NCBI GenBank assembly: GCA_000949895.1
Contig: JWIT01000010.1
Location: 62,001-126,000, forward strand
Reading direction: 5' to 3'
DNA: 64,000 nt
DNA from: Agrobacterium arsenijevicii
GTDB taxonomy: Bacteria > Pseudomonadota > Alphaproteobacteria > Rhizobiales > Rhizobiaceae
Part shown: positions 37,413 to 46,378 of the stretch, in pieces
Layout: the number at the start of each line of letters is the position of its first letter
Numbering within the stretch: the first letter of the stretch is position 1
Position numbers and translations under genes: made by a program
Notes under the pieces: generated by a model
Database searches by the model: none
What the model saw: only the letters and a program-made list of their open reading frames with translations
What the model was told of the DNA's origin: nothing

Positions 37413-37434
37413 GCCGGGTTTCCCGCTCAGCTTC
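37403..37434 (-). terminator. Terminator for the OmpA-type lipoprotein gene
   Basis: AAGCTGAGC-C-GGG pairs with CCC-GCTCAGCTT around TTT, one bulged C. On the minus strand it is followed by TTTTT. It lies 12 bases past the lipoprotein stop and overlaps the stop codon of the convergent prenyl synthase gene. Confidence 0.8.
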
Positions 37435-37445
37435 CCTTCACCCAA

Positions 37446-38108
37446 TTAGCCCTTGAGGGGCGAAATCAGCACTTCGACGCGACGGTTCTGGGCGCGGCCA
37501 TCCGGCGTTGCGTTCGAAGCGATCGGCTGCGACGGACCGAAGCCGAGCGTCGAAATACGGCGCTGATCGACGCCGCGTGCGCCGAGATAATTGGCAACAG
37601 ACGCCGCACGACGCTCGGAAAGCGCCTGGTTATGCTGCTGGCTGCCGGTGGAATCGGTATGGCCGTTGATGTCGATCAGCGTGCGGTTGAACTTGTTCAG
37701 CACGATGCCGACGGAATCGAGCGTCTGATAGAACGGCGGGATGACCTGATCCTGATCCGTCGCGAAGGTGATGTTCGACGGCATGTTGAGAACGATGCTG
37801 TCGCCACGGCGGCTAACGGAAACGCCGGTTCCCTGCAGCTGGGCGCGAAGCTCGGCCTCCTGGCCATCCATATAGTTGCCGATGGCGCCACCGGCGAGCG
37901 CACCGATGCCGGCGCCGATAAGGGCTGCGTTACGGCGACCGACCGGCGAACCGCCGACAGCCAGACCACCGAGAGCACCGACGACAGCGCCGATGCCAGC
38001 ACCGCCGGCCGTGTTCGACATCTTCTGCTCACCCGTATAGGGATCGGTGGTGGTGCAGGCGGAAAGATAGGTCCCGCAAAGGGCAACGATCGCGATTTTT
38101 TTGATCAT
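37446..38108 (-). CDS. OmpA-family lipoprotein with glycine-zipper segment
   Basis: 220 residues. The lipobox LSAC at about residues 15-18 predicts an outer-membrane lipoprotein. A glycine-zipper stretch (AGGAGIGAVVGALGGLAVGG and GAGIGALAGGAIGNYM) comes next, then an OmpA C-terminal peptidoglycan-binding domain with NGHTDSTGSQQHNQALSERRAASVANYL and the conserved GFGPSQPIASN...GRAQNRRVEV. It probably ties outer membrane to peptidoglycan, like YiaD-type proteins. Confidence 0.93.
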   Translation of the reverse strand: MIKKIAIVALCGTYLSACTTTDPYTGEQKMSNTAGGAGIGAVVGALGGLAVGGSPVGRRNAALIGAGIGALAGGAIGNYMDGQEAELRAQLQGTGVSVSRRGDSIVLNMPSNITFATDQDQVIPPFYQTLDSVGIVLNKFNRTLIDINGHTDSTGSQQHNQALSERRAASVANYLGARGVDQRRISTLGFGPSQPIASNATPDGRAQNRRVEVLISPLKG

Positions 38109-38174
38109 GTGTTTTGATGCTCCGAAGGGTTCAGGCGGTATGACAGTGGAATTCCGGCATTTTCACGGTAGTTT

Positions 38175-39425
38175 TTACTCCGCAGCATCTTTCCGGCCAA
38201 AACGCTTTTCGATGTAATCGATCACAAGCGCTTCAAAATCGGCGGCGATGTTGGGACCACGCAGGGTGAGTGCCTTCTCTCCATCGATGAAGATCGGTGC
38301 GGCGGGGCTTTCGCCGGTTCCGGGCAGCGAAATGCCGATATCGGCATGTTTGCTTTCGCCGGGACCATTTACGATGCAGCCCATGACGGCAACATTGAGC
38401 GCTTCCACACCGGGATATTTTTCACGCCAGATGGGCATGTTCTTGCGAATGTCGTTCTGGATATTCTGGGCAAGTTCCTGAAAGACGGTGGACGTCGTGC
38501 GCCCGCAACCGGGACATGCCGCAACAACCGGAATGAACTGGCGGAAACCCATGACCTGCAGCAATTCCTGCGCCACCTGCACCTCGCGGGTGCGGTCTCC
38601 GTTCGGCTCCGGCGTCAGCGATACGCGGATCGTATCGCCGATACCATGTTGCAGCACGTAACCCATGGCGGCAGACGATGCGACGATGCCCTTGGAACCC
38701 ATGCCCGCTTCGGTGAGACCAAGATGTAAGGCGTGGTCGGACCGCTCCGACAGCATCGAATAAACGGCGATCAGGTCCTGCACCTGGCTGACCTTGGCCG
38801 ATAGGATGATGCGGTTGCGCGGCAGGCCGATCTCTTCGGCAAGCTCGGCGGAAATCAGCGCCGACTGGACGATGGCCTCGCGGGTGACCTGACGGGCGGA
38901 GAGCGGAAAACCCTCCTCCTTGTTCTTGTCCATCAGCGTCGTCAGCAATTCCTGGTCGAGCGATCCCCAGTTCACGCCGATACGAACGGGCTTGTCATAA
39001 CGGATCGCCATTTCGACAATCTCGCCGAACTGCTTGTCCTTCTTGTCCTTGAAGCCGACATTGCCCGGATTGATACGGTATTTCGCCAGCGCCTCGGCAC
39101 AGGCCGGATGATCGGCCAAAAGCTTGTGGCCGATATAGTGGAAATCGCCAATCAGTGGCACGTCCATACCAAGACGCAGCAGCCGCTCGCGGATTTTCGG
39201 CACGGCGGCAGCGCTCTCGTCGCGGTCAACGGTAATGCGCACCAATTCCGAACCAGCCTGGAAGAGTGCCGCCACCTGCTGCACGGTGGCGTCGATATCC
39301 GCCGTGTCGGTATTGGTCATGGATTGCACGACGACAGGTGCACCGCCGCCCACGATGACGCCACCCACGTCGACGGCGACGGATGCGCGGCGGGGCTTGG
39401 GATCGTAATCGGCGTGTGACGTCAT
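38175..39425 (-). CDS. ispG: 4-hydroxy-3-methylbut-2-en-1-yl diphosphate synthase
   Basis: 416 residues from ATG 39425 ([15 protein letters not shown]), the start that fits rhizobial IspG; the frame is open 24 codons more. It catalyses the seventh step of the MEP isoprenoid pathway. The N-terminal TIM barrel includes [18 protein letters not shown] and [10 protein letters not shown]. The [4Fe-4S] ligands are in CPGCGRTT and [10 protein letters not shown]. It lies 66 bases from the lipoprotein gene and downstream of the MFS gene, so it may be read on its own. Confidence 0.96.
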   Translation of the reverse strand: MTSHADYDPKPRRASVAVDVGGVIVGGGAPVVVQSMTNTDTADIDATVQQVAALFQAGSELVRITVDRDESAAAVPKIRERLLRLGMDVPLIGDFHYIGHKLLADHPACAEALAKYRINPGNVGFKDKKDKQFGEIVEMAIRYDKPVRIGVNWGSLDQELLTTLMDKNKEEGFPLSARQVTREAIVQSALISAELAEEIGLPRNRIILSAKVSQVQDLIAVYSMLSERSDHALHLGLTEAGMGSKGIVASSAAMGYVLQHGIGDTIRVSLTPEPNGDRTREVQVAQELLQVMGFRQFIPVVAACPGCGRTTSTVFQELAQNIQNDIRKNMPIWREKYPGVEALNVAVMGCIVNGPGESKHADIGISLPGTGESPAAPIFIDGEKALTLRGPNIAADFEALVIDYIEKRFGRKDAAE

Positions 39426-39545
39426 GGCGGTCTCTGAAGCTTGCGGCAAGGTCTGGCAATTGAGGTGAAACAAGGGGGCCTGCTTGTCAACACCCAACGC
39501 ATAAGAGCTTCTACTTTACCGCAATCATGGCAAAATTCGAGATGC

Positions 39546-40736
39546 CTATTCCTTGCCCGCGCCATCCGCATGCCGGGCAAGCCGCGAAAGCAGCAAAACC
39601 ACAACATGCAGCAACGGCAGAGCGACAAAGACGCTGGCAAGGCCGGTATGTTCGGCAATGAAGCCGATGGCCGAAGGCGCGACCAGAATGCCGGAATAGC
39701 CCATGGTGGTAACGACCGACAGGCCGATGCCAGGCGCCAGCCCCGGCATATTGCCCGCCGCCGAAAAGGCAATCGGCACCATGTTGGAAATACCAATGCC
39801 GGCAATCGCGAAACCGATAATCACGAAGGTGGAATTTCCCGCAAGGCCGGAAATCAGAAGACCCACAATCGACATGACCGAGCAAAATCTCAGCGTATTG
39901 ACCGCACCGAACCGGTCACGCACCAGATCGCCGGCAAAACGCATGGCCGCCATGGTCATGGAAAAGGCAGCGAAGGCGAAACCGGACTGCGATACGGAAG
40001 CGCCGAGTTCGTTGCGCAGATAAAGAGCGCCCCAATCAAGGATCGCACCTTCCGGGATCATCGAAAACAGCGCCATCAGGCCAATGATCCACGGCAGAGG
40101 CGTCAGCGGCAGGCCACCTTTGGGGCGTTCCTCCTCGGCATGCGGACGGTCCGCAAGAACGCGCGGCCATGCGAAGACCAGCAAAACAAGGGCGATAACC
40201 GTCAGCGCGATCGCATGTCCCTGCACGCCGATTGCCGTGATGAGGTAACCGCCAAGACCGGCGCCGATCAGGCCGCCGAGGCTCCAGAAAGCATGGCATG
40301 ACGACATGATGGCACGGCGCATATCACGCTCGACCGCCACCGCATTGGCGTTCATGGCGACATCCATCGCCCCCGTCAGGCCGCCGAACAGGAAAACCGC
40401 AATCACGCCCACCCAGACGGTGTTAGCCCAGGAGATGAAAAGCAGTGTCGGCAAAAAGATCGCCGCCGTCACGAGGCTGACGGTGCGCGATCCGAAACGC
40501 GCAATCTGCGAACCGGCAATGGGCATGAAAACCAGCGAACCGATGCCGAACACCAGAATGATGAGGCCAAGCGCGCTTTCACTGAGGGATAAGCGCCCCG
40601 CAAATTCCGGAATTTTGGGCGCCCACGATCCCATCATGAAACCGTTCATCAAAAACAGCAGGGACACACCGAGCCTGTGGCGCGTCAGATAGGACGAGCG
40701 CTTGACTGTCGGCGAAAATGTCGTGGGGCCGTTCAT
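39546..40736 (-). CDS. MFS transporter
   Basis: 396 residues with twelve probable helices. The start region RLGVSLLFLMNGFMMGSWAPKIPEFAGRLSLSESALGLIILVFG and GLTGAMDVAMNANAVAVERDMRRAIMSSCHAFWSLGGLIGAGLGG resemble the FucP/YbjJ-like branch, which handles sugars or has unknown substrates. It lies 12 bases after a DeoR-type regulator in the same direction, so the two probably share a transcript and the regulator probably responds to the transported compound. Confidence 0.85.
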   Translation of the reverse strand: MNGPTTFSPTVKRSSYLTRHRLGVSLLFLMNGFMMGSWAPKIPEFAGRLSLSESALGLIILVFGIGSLVFMPIAGSQIARFGSRTVSLVTAAIFLPTLLFISWANTVWVGVIAVFLFGGLTGAMDVAMNANAVAVERDMRRAIMSSCHAFWSLGGLIGAGLGGYLITAIGVQGHAIALTVIALVLLVFAWPRVLADRPHAEEERPKGGLPLTPLPWIIGLMALFSMIPEGAILDWGALYLRNELGASVSQSGFAFAAFSMTMAAMRFAGDLVRDRFGAVNTLRFCSVMSIVGLLISGLAGNSTFVIIGFAIAGIGISNMVPIAFSAAGNMPGLAPGIGLSVVTTMGYSGILVAPSAIGFIAEHTGLASVFVALPLLHVVVLLLSRLARHADGAGKE

Positions 40737-40748
40737 CGGTAGTATCCT

Positions 40749-41549
40749 TCAGACTTGACCATGGGAGAGTTGGACGGCGTCATCGTCGCCGCAATGAACT
40801 TGTATGCCTTTTGCCGATAGCGCTTCGACCAACGCACGGTCGGCGTCGTGTTCCAGCACCAGGGAGAGAGGCGGAGAAAAATCATGCACGTGAAAAGCCG
40901 CCTTGTGGCCCAGCTTTTCCGTGGTGATGGCGGCAACGATCCGCTGGCTGGCGCTGCAGGCAAGCCGCTTGAATACAGCATCCTCGAAAATATCCGCCGA
41001 CAGGCCGGTCTCGACCGCAACGCCGCAAACGCCGAGGATACAGAGGTCGGGCCGCATCAATTCGAGTTGCCGCAACGCCATGGCGTCGATAGCAGCACCG
41101 ACGGCCGGATCGACCTTGCCGCCGATCAACACCAGCTCGATATCGGCCCGTCCCGTCAATTCAGCCGCGATGGCAGGCGTATTCGTCACCACCGTCAATT
41201 TGAGACCGGCGGGAATGGCCCTTGCAATGGCAAGATTTGTGGAGCCGGCATCGATGAAGACGACCATACCCGACTCGAGAAGCGGAACGGCTGCGCGCGC
41301 CAGTGAGGCCTTGCGATCGGCATCCTCGGTAATACGCGTCTTCAGCGGCACCGTCTTGCTGTCGGAAAGCAACGCCCCACCATAAACGCGCAGGCATTCC
41401 CCACGCGCCGCCATCTCGCGCAAATCCCGGCGGACCGTATCTTCCGACACGCCGAAGTTCTGGGCCAGATCCTGCGCAAGCACACGGCCGCTTTGCCGCA
41501 ACTGCGCAAGGATGAGCGCCTGCCGCTCACTGACAAAATGATCGTTCAT
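40749..41549 (-). CDS. DeoR/GlpR-family transcriptional regulator
   Basis: 266 residues. The N-terminal winged helix reads RQALILAQLRQSGRVLAQDLAQNFGVSEDTVRRDLREMAARGECLRVYGGA, the DeoR signature. The C-terminal sugar-phosphate sensor domain (DeoRC) has FIDAGSTNLAIARAI and LILIGGKV-like segments. It likely binds a phosphorylated sugar and controls the MFS gene behind it. Just upstream (41559-41593) ATGCAT occurs twice around repeated ATAAAC motifs, a plausible autoregulatory operator. Confidence 0.9.
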   Translation of the reverse strand: MNDHFVSERQALILAQLRQSGRVLAQDLAQNFGVSEDTVRRDLREMAARGECLRVYGGALLSDSKTVPLKTRITEDADRKASLARAAVPLLESGMVVFIDAGSTNLAIARAIPAGLKLTVVTNTPAIAAELTGRADIELVLIGGKVDPAVGAAIDAMALRQLELMRPDLCILGVCGVAVETGLSADIFEDAVFKRLACSASQRIVAAITTEKLGHKAAFHVHDFSPPLSLVLEHDADRALVEALSAKGIQVHCGDDDAVQLSHGQV

Positions 41550-41618
41550 TGGGACTCATGCATAAACAGGAATAAACGTGCACGAACATGCATATTTGAG
41601 TTTTAGCAAAGGCGCAAC

Positions 41619-41643
41619 AAAAAAAGCCCGCCGATGGGCGGGC
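41619..41643 (-). terminator. Distal terminator after pyc
   Basis: GCCCGCC (41626-41632) pairs with GGCGGGC (41637-41643); on the minus strand seven T follow (A run at 41619-41625). It is the second of two very similar GCCCGCC hairpins behind pyc. Confidence 0.88.
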
Positions 41644-41680
41644 ATTCTCGAGGGCGATGGACGGCCGTCACCAATAACAA

Positions 41681-41702
41681 CGCCCGCCAAAAAAGGCGGG
41701 CG
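41681..41702 (-). terminator. Proximal hairpin after pyc
   Basis: CGCCCGCC (41681-41688) and GGCGGGCG (41695-41702) form a perfect stem with a loop of six A/T. It lies 32 bases past the pyc stop on the minus strand; the base run after it is weak, so it probably acts together with the distal terminator. Confidence 0.6.
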
Positions 41703-41734
41703 TCCGACTTCGTATCATTCGATCCAATACGCTT

Positions 41735-44700
41735 TTATTCAGCGTAGGCGATCAGCAGGTCCTTCGCGTCGATCTGGTCGCCGGGGCGCACCAGAACCTC
41801 AGCGATCTTGCCATCGCGTTCGGCGTGAAGCGCTGTTTCCATCTTCATGGCTTCGATCGACAGGAGCACGTCGCCGGCCTTAACCTCCTGGCCCTGATTG
41901 ATGAAGACACGGCTGATAACACCCGGCATCGGCGCACCGATATGTGACGCATTGCCGGGTTCGGCCTTGCGACGCACGGCAGAACCGGAAGCGCCATGGG
42001 CACGGTCCGGCACCTTGATGCGGCGCGGCTGACCGTTGATCTCGAAGAACACCGTCACCATGCCCTTATCGTCAGTGCCGGACGAAGCCTGATTGACGAT
42101 GACCAGCGTCTTGCCGCGTTCGATATCGGCAAACAGCTCTTCGCCATCCTCCATACCGTAGAAATAGGCATGGGTCGGCAGGACGGAAACCGGACCATAG
42201 GTCTCGGCGGTGAGTGCGAAATCGGTGAATACCTTCGGATACATCAGATAGGATGCGAATTCGAAGTCGTTCACCGGGCGCTCGAGCTTGGTTTCGATCG
42301 CCTTTCTTTCCGCGCCAAGATCGGCATCCGGCAACAGCGAACCGGGACGGACGGTATAGGGCGCTTCACCCTTCAGCGCTTTTTTCTGCAGGGCTTCAGG
42401 CCAACCGCCGGGCGACTGCCCGAGATCACCCTTCAGCATCGAAACCACCGAGTCGGGGAAAGACACTTCACGATCGGGGTTTTCGACATCGGCGACCGTC
42501 AAATCCTGGCTCACCATCATCAGCGCCATATCGCCAACGACCTTGGAAGACGGCGTCACCTTGACGATATCGCCGAACATCCGGTTAGCGTCGGCATATG
42601 CCTGCGCCACTTCGTGCCAGCGGCTTTCGAGACCGAGCGAGCGCGCCTGCTCCTTGAGGTTAGTGAACTGCCCGCCGGGCATTTCATGCAGATAGACTTC
42701 CGAGGCCGGTCCTTTGAGATCGCTTTCGAAAGCCGCATATTGATTGCGTGCTGCCTCCCAATAGAAGGAGATGCGACGGATCCATTCGGTATCTAGACCC
42801 GTATCGCGCTCCGACCCGGCCAGCGCCTCGACGATGGAACCGAGGCAGGGCTGGGAAGTATTGCCCGAAAGCGCGTCCATCGCAGCATCCACGGCATCCA
42901 CACCCGCATCGACGGCGGCAAGCACGGTCGCAGCCGCGATGCCGGATGTGTCATGGTTATGGAAATGGATCGGCAGGCTTGTCGCCTCCCTCAGCGCCTT
43001 GAACAGCACCTTGGCGGCAGCAGGCTTCAGGAGCCCCGCCATGTCCTTGACGGCGATGATATTGGCGCCCGCACGTTCCAGCTCGGCAGCGAGATTGGTG
43101 TAATATTTCAGATCGTATTTCGGACGGGCCGAATTGAGGATATCGCCGGTGTAGCAGATGGCTGCTTCGCAGAGCTTGTTCTCCTCGGCGATCGCGTCCA
43201 TCGATACGCGCATGTTTTCTACCCAGTTCAGGCAGTCGAACACACGGAACAGATCGATACCGCCCTTGGCGGCCTGACGAACGAAATATTTCACGACATT
43301 GTCGGGATAGTTCTTGTAACCGACACCGTTCGCACCGCGCAGCAGCATTTGCAGAAGCAGGTTCGGCGCGCCTTCGCGGATCAGAGCCAGACGCTCCCAC
43401 GGGTCTTCCGTCAGGAAGCGCATGGAGACGTCGAAGGTGGCGCCACCCCAGCATTCCAGCGAAAGAAGCTGCGGCAGAGCCTTGGCGTAAACGCTTGCCA
43501 CCCCGGCAATGTCGTGGGTGCGCATGCGCGTCGCCAGCAGCGACTGATGGCCGTCGCGCATCGTCGTATCGGTCACCAGCACGCGTTTTTCGTTGCGCAT
43601 CCAGTCGGAAAAGCCCTTCGGCCCCAACCGGTCGAGCAATTGCTTCGTGCCATCGGGCACCTGCGCATCGATGTAAGGAACCACCGGCTTTGCGGCATTT
43701 GCCGGCGGCTTGACGCGGCCCTTCGTTTCCGGATGGCCGTTCACCGTCACATCTGCAAGATAAGTCAGAAGCTTGGTGGCGCGGTCCTGCCGCTTGACCT
43801 GCGCGAACAGTTCTGGCGTCGAATCGATGAAGCGGGTCGTATAGGTGTTGTTTCGGAAACTCGAATGCCCGATGATGGCTTCGAGGAAGGTCAGGTTGGT
43901 CGCCACACCGCGAATACGGAATTCGCGCAGCGCACGGTCCATGCGGCTGATCGCTTCATCCGGCTGCGGCGCCCAGGCCGTTACCTTCACCAGAAGCGGA
44001 TCGTAATAACGGGTGATGATCGCCCCCGAATAGGACGTGCCGCCATCCAGACGAATGCCGAAGCCGGAAGCCGAGCGGTAGGCGGTGATGCGGCCATAGT
44101 CGGGAATGAAGTTGTGTTCCGGGTCTTCCGTGGTGATGCGGCACTGCAGCGCATGACCGTTGAGGCGAATATCCTCCTGGCGAGGCACGCCCGATTCCGG
44201 CGTGCCGATTGCGGCACCTTCCAGAATATGGATCTGCGCCTTGACGATATCTATGCCGGTGACGACTTCGGTGACGGTATGTTCCACCTGAATACGCGGA
44301 TTGACCTCGATGAAGTAGAATTTGCCGGTATCGACATCCATCAGATATTCGACGGTGCCGGCGCCGATATAATTGGTCGCGGCGGCGATCTTGAGGGAAT
44401 AGGCTGCCAGTTCCTGACGCTGCGCTTCACTCAGATAGGGCGCAGGCGCGCGCTCGACCACCTTTTGATTGCGGCGCTGGATCGAACAATCGCGCTCGAA
44501 CAGATGCACGACATTGCCGTGGGTATCGCCGAGAATCTGGCTCTCGACGTGACGGGCGCGCTCGAGCAGCTTTTCGAGATAGACCTCGTCCTTGCCAAAA
44601 GCGGCCTTCGCCTCGCGCTTGGCCTCGGTGACCTCGCGTGCCAAGTCCTCCTTTTTGCGAATGGCGCGCATGCCGCGACCGCCACCGCCCCAGGAGGCCT

Positions 44701-45196
44701 TCAGCATCACGGGATAACCGATCTCTTCGGCCAGCCGCTCCACCTCGGCGATATCGTCCGGCAGCGGACTGGTTGCCGGAACCACCGGAACATCGACCGA
44801 GATCGCCAGATTGCGGGCAGCGACCTTGTTGCCGAGCTGGCGCATCGTGTCCGCCGTCGGTCCGATGAAGGTGATGCCCGCCTTGTTGCACGCCTCGACG
44901 AATTCGGGGCTTTCAGACAAGAGGCCGTAACCGGGATGGATAGCATCCGCGCCGGAAAGCTTGGCGACCCGGATGACCTCCTCGATCGAAAGGTAGCTCT
45001 CGATCGGTCCCATATCCTTGGCGAGATGCGGACCTCTGCCGACCTGATAACTTTCATCCGCCTTGAAGCGGTGCAAAGACAGCTTGTCCTCTTCCGCCCA
45101 AATGGCGACGGTTTTTATCCCCAGCTCGTTCGCTGCCCGGAAAACACGGATCGCTATTTCGGAACGGTTGGCAACAAGTATTTTCGATATCTTCAA
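41735..45196 (-). CDS. pyc: Pyruvate carboxylase
   Basis: 1153 residues from TTG 45196, chosen because GGGGAG lies six bases upstream and the product then starts KISKILVANRSEIA; TTG 45217 is less likely. Domains in order: biotin carboxylase (to about residue 450, with VMLKASWGGGGRGMRA), carboxyltransferase (DTTMRDGHQSLLATRMRT near 560, metal and pyruvate site), allosteric/tetramer linker, and a biotinyl domain with AMKMET near the C terminus. It makes oxaloacetate from pyruvate and bicarbonate. The gene is monocistronic, with two hairpins behind it. Confidence 0.97.
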   Translation of the reverse strand: MKISKILVANRSEIAIRVFRAANELGIKTVAIWAEEDKLSLHRFKADESYQVGRGPHLAKDMGPIESYLSIEEVIRVAKLSGADAIHPGYGLLSESPEFVEACNKAGITFIGPTADTMRQLGNKVAARNLAISVDVPVVPATSPLPDDIAEVERLAEEIGYPVMLKASWGGGGRGMRAIRKKEDLAREVTEAKREAKAAFGKDEVYLEKLLERARHVESQILGDTHGNVVHLFERDCSIQRRNQKVVERAPAPYLSEAQRQELAAYSLKIAAATNYIGAGTVEYLMDVDTGKFYFIEVNPRIQVEHTVTEVVTGIDIVKAQIHILEGAAIGTPESGVPRQEDIRLNGHALQCRITTEDPEHNFIPDYGRITAYRSASGFGIRLDGGTSYSGAIITRYYDPLLVKVTAWAPQPDEAISRMDRALREFRIRGVATNLTFLEAIIGHSSFRNNTYTTRFIDSTPELFAQVKRQDRATKLLTYLADVTVNGHPETKGRVKPPANAAKPVVPYIDAQVPDGTKQLLDRLGPKGFSDWMRNEKRVLVTDTTMRDGHQSLLATRMRTHDIAGVASVYAKALPQLLSLECWGGATFDVSMRFLTEDPWERLALIREGAPNLLLQMLLRGANGVGYKNYPDNVVKYFVRQAAKGGIDLFRVFDCLNWVENMRVSMDAIAEENKLCEAAICYTGDILNSARPKYDLKYYTNLAAELERAGANIIAVKDMAGLLKPAAAKVLFKALREATSLPIHFHNHDTSGIAAATVLAAVDAGVDAVDAAMDALSGNTSQPCLGSIVEALAGSERDTGLDTEWIRRISFYWEAARNQYAAFESDLKGPASEVYLHEMPGGQFTNLKEQARSLGLESRWHEVAQAYADANRMFGDIVKVTPSSKVVGDMALMMVSQDLTVADVENPDREVSFPDSVVSMLKGDLGQSPGGWPEALQKKALKGEAPYTVRPGSLLPDADLGAERKAIETKLERPVNDFEFASYLMYPKVFTDFALTAETYGPVSVLPTHAYFYGMEDGEELFADIERGKTLVIVNQASSGTDDKGMVTVFFEINGQPRRIKVPDRAHGASGSAVRRKAEPGNASHIGAPMPGVISRVFINQGQEVKAGDVLLSIEAMKMETALHAERDGKIAEVLVRPGDQIDAKDLLIAYAE

Positions 45197-45302
45197 GACG
45201 GTCTCCCCACACGCCAAAACAGAATTTCTGCTGCACTGCGGAATTAAGCAGCAAAACCCCGTCTTGGAAAGGGCAATTCCGGCGAGAACTGTCCTGTTTG
45301 CG

Positions 45303-46088
45303 CTAGCTCAGCAAGCCGTGGCGAAAAGCAAGTGCTACAGTATGCTGGCGGTTCTTGGCGCTGAAGCGGCGCTGAATTCCATTGATGTACCAGTCGACCG
45401 TGTGGTTGGAGATCGATAGCTGGCGTCCAATTTCCGTCGAGGTCATGCCATCCGCCATCAGTGTCAGCACTTCCATTTCCCGCCTTGTAAGGTCAAGAGC
45501 GGAAACATTCGGCGCATTGGTGAGGTCATGGGCCTGACCTGAAAGATCGAGCAGGCGCCAGAACACCGCGCGCGTGGCCGCATCGAGCAGCTCCACCTGC
45601 AACGAGGGCAATTGCCGGTCCTCGCCGCCAAGGAACACCGCGCCGATAAATCCCGCCCGTCCGTGAACGGGAAAGGCGTAACCGCCCTGCAGACCGTAAC
45701 GGCCGGCATCGTGAAAAAAGACATTGGCCCTTTTTCGATGCATGGCGCGGGGCAAACCCTCCAGCGCCTCTTTCCACTGAAACGGCTTGTGCACCGTGCC
45801 GATCACCTTACGGACCGGATCGACGAGATTATATTTCTTGGCCCGGTAGACCTCGAGCCACCCTTCAGGGAGATGTTGTGCGAGTACCTGGCCTGTCGAA
45901 GCCAGGTCTCCGGTCATCCGCCGGCTGACGAGGAAATATTCGAAACCGTATTCGCGAATGAGCGTTACGAATTCCGAGCGGACACGATCAGCGTTTCCCG
46001 CCTGGTAGCACGCAGAGATGAAGTGAAGAATATCATGCATTAAGACACATGCCCGGAGCTTGGCTGAAAGGGATGACATGAAGGACAT
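45303..46088 (-). CDS. LuxR-type regulator with autoinducer-binding domain (LuxR solo)
   Basis: 261 residues from ATG 46088; ATG 46040 is an alternative start. The N-terminal domain keeps the acyl-homoserine lactone pocket pattern: GWLEVYRAKKYNLVDPV holds the Trp, two Tyr and Asp-Pro, and PFQWKEAL the second Trp. The C-terminal helix-turn-helix is LTRREMEVLTLMADGMTSTEIGRQLSISNHTVDWYINGIQRRF; TVDWYIN differs a little from the usual TVxxHxxN. No luxI-type synthase occurs in the window, so it is a solo or responds to a synthase elsewhere. It is divergent from chvA. Confidence 0.9.
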   Translation of the reverse strand: MSFMSSLSAKLRACVLMHDILHFISACYQAGNADRVRSEFVTLIREYGFEYFLVSRRMTGDLASTGQVLAQHLPEGWLEVYRAKKYNLVDPVRKVIGTVHKPFQWKEALEGLPRAMHRKRANVFFHDAGRYGLQGGYAFPVHGRAGFIGAVFLGGEDRQLPSLQVELLDAATRAVFWRLLDLSGQAHDLTNAPNVSALDLTRREMEVLTLMADGMTSTEIGRQLSISNHTVDWYINGIQRRFSAKNRQHTVALAFRHGLLS

Positions 46089-46126
46089 GGTCCCGCGAGG
46101 ACATCATGTTACTCGGGCGCCGTTCG

Positions 46127-46139
46127 GTTCAGACTGAAC
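46127..46139. promoter_or_regulatory. Dyad GTTCAG-A-CTGAAC, copy 1
   Basis: A perfect 13-base inverted repeat about 39 bases before the luxR-type start. Its core TTCAGACTGAA recurs exactly at 46258-46268, and a half-site GTTCAG lies at 46209-46214. Paired identical dyads between divergent genes suggest a regulator binding site. Confidence 0.5.
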
Positions 46140-46257
46140 ATATCGTCGTTAGCAATCCCTGAAACGAACATGCGAAATCTTGTGACGGCATCCCCTAGAA
46201 ACATCGGGGTTCAGTTTTTTTTCGGTTCGCACGCGCGCTCGGTTTGTTAAGCCGCCA

Positions 46258-46268
46258 TTCAGACTGAA
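46258..46268. promoter_or_regulatory. Dyad TTCAG-A-CTGAA, copy 2
   Basis: The second exact copy of the 11-base dyad, 130 bases from the first and 110 bases before the chvA start. Its position suits control of chvA. The owner of the site, perhaps the adjacent LuxR-type protein, is inferred only from location. Confidence 0.5.
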
Positions 46269-46378
46269 AGAGCGATAATTACACAAATTTCGCCGTCTCA
46301 TGCAACCTTGCTAAAACAGCATTGCATTGAGACCGAACAATCAACCGCTCGAAACAGACGCCGGACTGGATTGAAAAT

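Noticed and set aside
42953..45247. A 764-codon open frame antisense to pyc
   Set aside because: pyc has full domain support across the same stretch; the antisense product has no recognisable motif.
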